Assembly: GCA_030527765.1 (NCBI GenBank)
Contig: JAUNAE010000133.1
Span: 1 to 9,374 of the forward strand
Length of the DNA stretch: 9,374 nucleotides
Origin: Eubacteriales bacterium
GTDB taxonomy: Bacteria > Bacillota_A > Clostridia > Lachnospirales > Lachnospiraceae
Direction of reading: 5' to 3'
Under the pieces are notes generated by a model that saw only the letters and a program-made list of their open reading frames with translations, was not told where the DNA came from and did no database searches. The position numbers and the translations under genes were made by a program. The stretch's first letter is position 1, and every line of letters begins with the position of its first letter. Below are positions 6,102 through 9,374 of the stretch, one piece after another.

Positions 6102-6902
6102 ATGAGAAAAATTGTAATTTCCCTGGCACCGGTGGCTGCAGGTACACCGGTAGATGCCAGAAAACTTGCGGAAGATGTGGAAAAGAGTGTGGCAGCAGGA
6201 GCTTCCATGTGTCATCTTCACTGCCGCAGACCGGACGGCAGCCTGACTCCGGACATTTCCTATATGGTGGAGTGTTTTGAGGAGATTCTTAAGAGAACCG
6301 ATGTGGTTGTGCAGGCATCCACCGGCGGAGTTTCAGATATGAACATTGAGGAGCGCTGTTATCCTCTGGAGTATGAGAAAGTGGAGAGCGCCTCTCTGAA
6401 CGGTGGAAGTACCAATCTCGGAGAAGCGGTTTATGTGAATTCCTTCGATGATATTCGCTACTGCGCGAAGGAAGTTTACAAGAGAGGAATTTTGCCGGAG
6501 ACAGAGGTATTTGACATCGGAATGCTTCACAATATGCAGCTCGTGAAGGAAGAACTTCCATTCAAAGAGCCTCGGCTGTTTAATCTCGTGTTCGGACACA
6601 AGGGTGGAATGCGGCCGACAGCGGACATGCTGCATGCTTTTGTATCCTTTGTTCCGAAGGATTCCATGTGGGGCGTTACCCACTTCGGTAGAGACAACTG
6701 GACCTTCCTTGCGATGGCCATTGCCATGGGCGCAACGGTTGTGCGCGTTGGCTTTGAGGACAGTGCCTATCTGGAACCGGGAGTGCAGGCAGAATACAAC
6801 TGGCAGATCATTGAGAAACTGACTGCTTTGATTCATGCCATGGGTCTTGAGGTTGCAACCCCGGAAGAAGCCCGGGAAATTCTGAAGCTTGAGCAAAGAT
6901 AA
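6102..6902 (+). CDS. beta-keto acid cleavage enzyme (BKACE / DUF849, Kce family)
   Basis: This 266-residue TIM-barrel protein belongs to the family of 3-keto-5-aminohexanoate cleavage enzyme (Kce). Members condense a beta-keto acid with acetyl-CoA to give acetoacetate and a new CoA ester, using a divalent metal. The metal ligands are visible: H38-L-H40 in CHLHCRRPDG and E219 in R215-V-G-F-E-D220, matching Kce His46/His48/Glu230 with Arg226. FGHKGGMRPTADML (164-177) and WGVTHFGRDNW (190-200) are typical of later strands. The N-terminus is shorter than usual: the TGAET segment and the following LPxTPeE stretch are replaced by APVAAGTPVDA, so the Glu14 of Kce has no counterpart. The substrate class therefore cannot be assumed. 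The true Kce substrate from lysine fermentation is unlikely, as no other lysine genes are present. GAGGA at 6087-6091 supports the start. The context suggests breakdown of a keto-acid derived from the glycosidase product. Confidence 0.87.
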   Translation: MRKIVISLAPVAAGTPVDARKLAEDVEKSVAAGASMCHLHCRRPDGSLTPDISYMVECFEEILKRTDVVVQASTGGVSDMNIEERCYPLEYEKVESASLNGGSTNLGEAVYVNSFDDIRYCAKEVYKRGILPETEVFDIGMLHNMQLVKEELPFKEPRLFNLVFGHKGGMRPTADMLHAFVSFVPKDSMWGVTHFGRDNWTFLAMAIAMGATVVRVGFEDSAYLEPGVQAEYNWQIIEKLTALIHAMGLEVATPEEAREILKLEQR

Positions 6903-6908
6903 GCTCCG

Positions 6909-6928
6909 AAGCAGATCGCTGTCTGCTT
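6909..6928 (+). other. hairpin between the BKACE and kinase genes
   Basis: AAGCAGA (6909-6915) and TCTGCTT (6922-6928) form a perfect 7-bp stem with a TCGCTG loop, starting 7 nt after the BKACE stop. No T-run follows, so full termination is unlikely. It may lower or stabilise the mRNA between the metabolic genes and the regulatory pair. No strong promoter is visible in the remaining 40 nt. Confidence 0.4.
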
Positions 6929-6968
6929 TACGGCAGTTATATTGTGAAATAAAAGGGAATATAAAAGA

Positions 6969-8570
6969 TTGAACAGATCAGAAAAACAGAAGGGCAGAAA
7001 AGCCGGATTTCGGGGAAATCTCCGGGTGAACATAGGAATTGCTCTTGCAGTTGCGATTTTGATCATTGGAATTCTCGGCCAGTTTGCCTATGTGAGTTCG
7101 GAGCGTGCGGTTCTGCAGACTTACCGTGCTTCCTACGGAAATGCGCTGCAGAATTCCAGCCGGGTTCTGGACATGAATCTGCAAAACGTGATCGAGGTTG
7201 TCCGGAGTTTTTTGAATGAGCCTCAGTTGAAGGCGGTTCTGGAAGGAAGCAATCAGGTGCTCCCGGGAGATTTTTCCTACACCGACCGGAAGAGTCTGGA
7301 GGATGTGGGCAAAACCCTTGCCCAGCAGAATGCGGCGGTGAACTGTATTCTGTTCATGGACCTTCAGGGAAATCATTATCTTCTGAACAATGTGAATCAG
7401 GGTACTTACGAGTTTGACCGGTATTATCAGGAGCACAGTCTTCTGAAGGAACCCTGGGTGCAGGCTTCCAGGGATGCCAAGGGAAGAGAACTCTTCTGGG
7501 GAGAAGACATTTTTGGCACGCCTATGCGGAACGTGTTTTATATGACCAAGTATCTGATCAATCCTTCCAATGGAAGGCCCATGGGATATCTGGTCGTTGC
7601 TTTGAGCAAATCTATGATCAGCCGCTCCTTTGTGAACAATTCCGGTTCCTACGAGTCCTCCATCAGCTATGTGATGGAGCCGAAGGGGGAGCAGCTCATT
7701 ATCAGTCAGGGAAGCGAAGAGCAGAAGGCGGAGTTTGAAGAATCTCTGGAGGACGGAAGCTATGATGAGGTCTATGTGACTTCCAATGTGAGCAACAAAA
7801 CAACAGGATGGGAACTGGTAAACGGTGTGAAACGCTATGAGCTTGGATCCGAGAGCCGAAGGCTCAGAATCAATGTATGGCTTGGAGGCGGCATTGTTCT
7901 TATTATCATTTTTTCCTTCCTTGGAATGTTTCTTACGAATCAGAGACTGACGGAAAATCTTATGGCAGCCCAGTTGAATGAGAGGGAATCGGAACTGATG
8001 CTTCTGCAGGCGCAGATCAATCCCCATTTCCTGTACAACACCCTGGATTCTTTGTACTTTGTGGCGATCATTCACGGAGATGATCAGATTGCAGATATGA
8101 CCATGGCTCTGTCGGAGCATTTCAAACTGACGCTGAACAGCGGCAAACCATATATGACCATCGGAAATACGCTCCAGTGGATTCGAGGTTATCTGAAGAT
8201 TATGAACATGCGGTTTCACGATCGCTTTTCCCTTGTGGAAGAAGTGGATCCGGATCTTATGGAAAAAGAGATTCTCAAGTTTCTCATTCAGCCCATTGTG
8301 GAGAATGCCATGTATCATGGTCTGGAACCGAAGATCGGCAAGGGTATGATCCGCATTGTTGTGGAGAAGGCAGAGAATGGCAAAGATATCCGGATTTGTA
8401 TCGAAGATGACGGTGTTGGAATGGAAGATCCGGCGGTCTGGGAGAGTGGATACGGTATTCGGAACGTGAAGGAGAGAATCCGTCTTCACTACGGAAGTGC
8501 TTACGGAATTCAGGTAGAAAGCAAAAGGAATGAAGGAACTCGTGTGACACTCACGGTTCCTGCAGAATAG
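6969..8570 (+). CDS. membrane sensor histidine kinase, YesM/LytS-like (HisKA_7TM-independent His_kinase type)
   Basis: This 533-residue inner-membrane kinase has a basic N-terminus and a first membrane segment at about 20-42. An extracytoplasmic sensor of about 255 residues follows (43-301), probably Cache-like by topology. A second membrane segment lies at about 303-323. The His_kinase domain holds the phospho-acceptor H353 in LQAQINPHFLYNTLDS. The ATPase domain shows the N box (PIVENAMYHG, N446), the G1 box (DDGVGM, 480-485) and GYGIRNVKERI (494-504). Only about 20 residues separate TM2 from the H-box, so the HAMP domain usual in YesM kinases appears to be missing. The start is TTG at 6969, with AAAAGGGA 10 nt upstream. 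It places basic residues before TM1, and no upstream ATG fits. It lies 66 nt after the BKACE gene and 14 nt before its cognate regulator. Such pairs usually control sugar-uptake and glycosidase genes nearby, and the ligand is unknown. Confidence 0.92.
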   Translation: MNRSEKQKGRKAGFRGNLRVNIGIALAVAILIIGILGQFAYVSSERAVLQTYRASYGNALQNSSRVLDMNLQNVIEVVRSFLNEPQLKAVLEGSNQVLPGDFSYTDRKSLEDVGKTLAQQNAAVNCILFMDLQGNHYLLNNVNQGTYEFDRYYQEHSLLKEPWVQASRDAKGRELFWGEDIFGTPMRNVFYMTKYLINPSNGRPMGYLVVALSKSMISRSFVNNSGSYESSISYVMEPKGEQLIISQGSEEQKAEFEESLEDGSYDEVYVTSNVSNKTTGWELVNGVKRYELGSESRRLRINVWLGGGIVLIIIFSFLGMFLTNQRLTENLMAAQLNERESELMLLQAQINPHFLYNTLDSLYFVAIIHGDDQIADMTMALSEHFKLTLNSGKPYMTIGNTLQWIRGYLKIMNMRFHDRFSLVEEVDPDLMEKEILKFLIQPIVENAMYHGLEPKIGKGMIRIVVEKAENGKDIRICIEDDGVGMEDPAVWESGYGIRNVKERIRLHYGSAYGIQVESKRNEGTRVTLTVPAE

Positions 8571-8584
8571 GTGGGATATCATAC

Positions 8585-9374
8585 ATGTATCGTTTGGTTG
8601 TGATTGACGATGAATTTATGGTGGTTGAAGGCATCAAAGCCATGATTGCCAGACAGCATCTGAACTATGAGGTAACAGGAGCTGCATACAATGGAATAGA
8701 CGGGCTGGCTCTTGTGCAGGAACAAAAGCCGGATCTGGTTATTACGGATATTCGTATTCCGGGGCTGGACGGACTTTCCCTCATTGAGGCAGCCAGAGAA
8801 TTCTGTCCGGACACGACTTTTGTGGTTATCAGCGGATATACGGAGTTTGAGTATGCCAGACGGGCACTGGCCTTAGGTGTCCGGGGGTATATTGACAAGC
8901 CCATCAGTATGGAGAAACTGAAATCCGTTCTGGACCGGGTGGAACTGGAATGGGCGGAGAAATCCGGAATTCGGGAAGAGAAGTCCGGAGACATCGAGAG
9001 AGCCCGCTATCGGGAACTGGAGGAGAAGATGGATGCCAGTATCCGGGATCTCACGAGAATGGATCTTGAGGCTTTCCGCACAAACAGCAATGAAGTGAAG
9101 GAGAAAACCAGGGCTCTTTACAGAGAAACCGGAGATTTTCGCCGGGAAATGTACAAGTATCTTTGTGTCATCGGGGATATTCTAAGAGAAGAACGGCCCA
9201 AAATTGACAGAGAAGAGCTGGTTTCCTACAAGGAAATGGAGAAGCAGCAGACACCGGAGGAAATTCTTGCATACACCGATCAGGTGCTTTCGTATATTTT
9301 CCGGTTCCTGTCCGCAAATCAGACGGGAAGCGGCCACAGAACCATTGCGGAACTTCTGGAATACATTGAGCATC
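8585..9374 (+). CDS. YesN-like response regulator, 3' end outside the window
   Basis: This open frame runs off the window after 263 codons. The receiver domain (1-120) has the acidic pair D8-D9, the phospho-acceptor D55 (VITDIRIPG), S83 (VVISGY) and K105 (YIDKPIS), all as required for phosphorylation by the preceding kinase. Residues 120-250 form a charged, mostly helical linker as in YesN proteins. The last visible residues, TIAELLEYIEH, match the segment that normally leads into the first helix of an AraC-type DNA-binding domain, which must therefore lie just beyond the edge. AGGTGG at 8569-8574, overlapping the kinase stop, is the ribosome binding site 10 nt before the ATG. It is co-transcribed with the kinase. 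It probably activates the promoter at 3198 or a transporter operon downstream of the window, but no binding site can be identified here. Confidence 0.92.
   Translation, partial: MYRLVVIDDEFMVVEGIKAMIARQHLNYEVTGAAYNGIDGLALVQEQKPDLVITDIRIPGLDGLSLIEAAREFCPDTTFVVISGYTEFEYARRALALGVRGYIDKPISMEKLKSVLDRVELEWAEKSGIREEKSGDIERARYRELEEKMDASIRDLTRMDLEAFRTNSNEVKEKTRALYRETGDFRREMYKYLCVIGDILREERPKIDREELVSYKEMEKQQTPEEILAYTDQVLSYIFRFLSANQTGSGHRTIAELLEYIEH

Noticed and set aside
6978..8582. 534-residue - strand frame covering the whole kinase gene
   Set aside because: It is antisense to a clear histidine kinase with all boxes intact, and its composition is that of a shadow frame.
1..9374. tRNA, rRNA or CRISPR arrays
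   Set aside because: No cloverleaf-like segment, rRNA signature or regularly spaced repeat was recognised on either strand.

Overview
The window looks like part of a chromosome of a gut-type Firmicute, most likely a Lachnospiraceae-like Clostridia. The reasons are moderate GC with AT-rich spacers, strong AGGAG/GGGGG ribosome binding sites, an Rpn/PD-(D/E)XK transposase-like gene of the kind common in that family, and a YesM/YesN-type two-component pair beside sugar genes. All seven main genes are on the + strand. Family calls come from reading motifs by eye, since no database search was possible.

Layout. (1) 106-1074: an Rpn-family recombination-promoting nuclease/putative transposase, visibly more AT-rich than the rest. 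An in-frame internal start at 868 has a good ribosome binding site and could give a separate 68-residue C-terminal protein. (2) 1227-3020: oligoendopeptidase F (M3 metallopeptidase) with an extended -10 promoter in front and a strong intrinsic terminator behind (3081-3121). (3) 3198-3342: a near-consensus promoter followed by a leader of about 110 nt. The leader contains competing pairing segments and two tiny potential ORFs whose stops overlap purine-rich ribosome binding sites. (4) 3343-6902: an Asp/Glu-racemase-family protein, a cytosolic GH127/DUF1680-type glycosidase and a beta-keto acid cleavage enzyme (BKACE/DUF849), all co-directional. (5) 6969 to the window end: a sensor histidine kinase with a TTG start and a YesN-like response regulator that runs off the end just where its AraC-type DNA-binding domain should begin.

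How they work together (inference). Genes 3343 to the end look like one catabolic and sensing locus. The kinase would sense a ligand at the cell surface and the regulator would drive transcription. The glycosidase would release a sugar or sugar acid in the cytoplasm, and the racemase-like and BKACE proteins would process a carboxylated or keto-acid product. A BKACE beside a GH127 protein is not part of the textbook arabinofuranose pathway. The glycosidase also carries Gln at the position where the canonical beta-L-arabinofuranosidase has its acid/base Glu. The pathway and substrate are therefore open, and this locus is the best candidate here for an undescribed system. The Rpn gene, with its possible nested product, is the second candidate.
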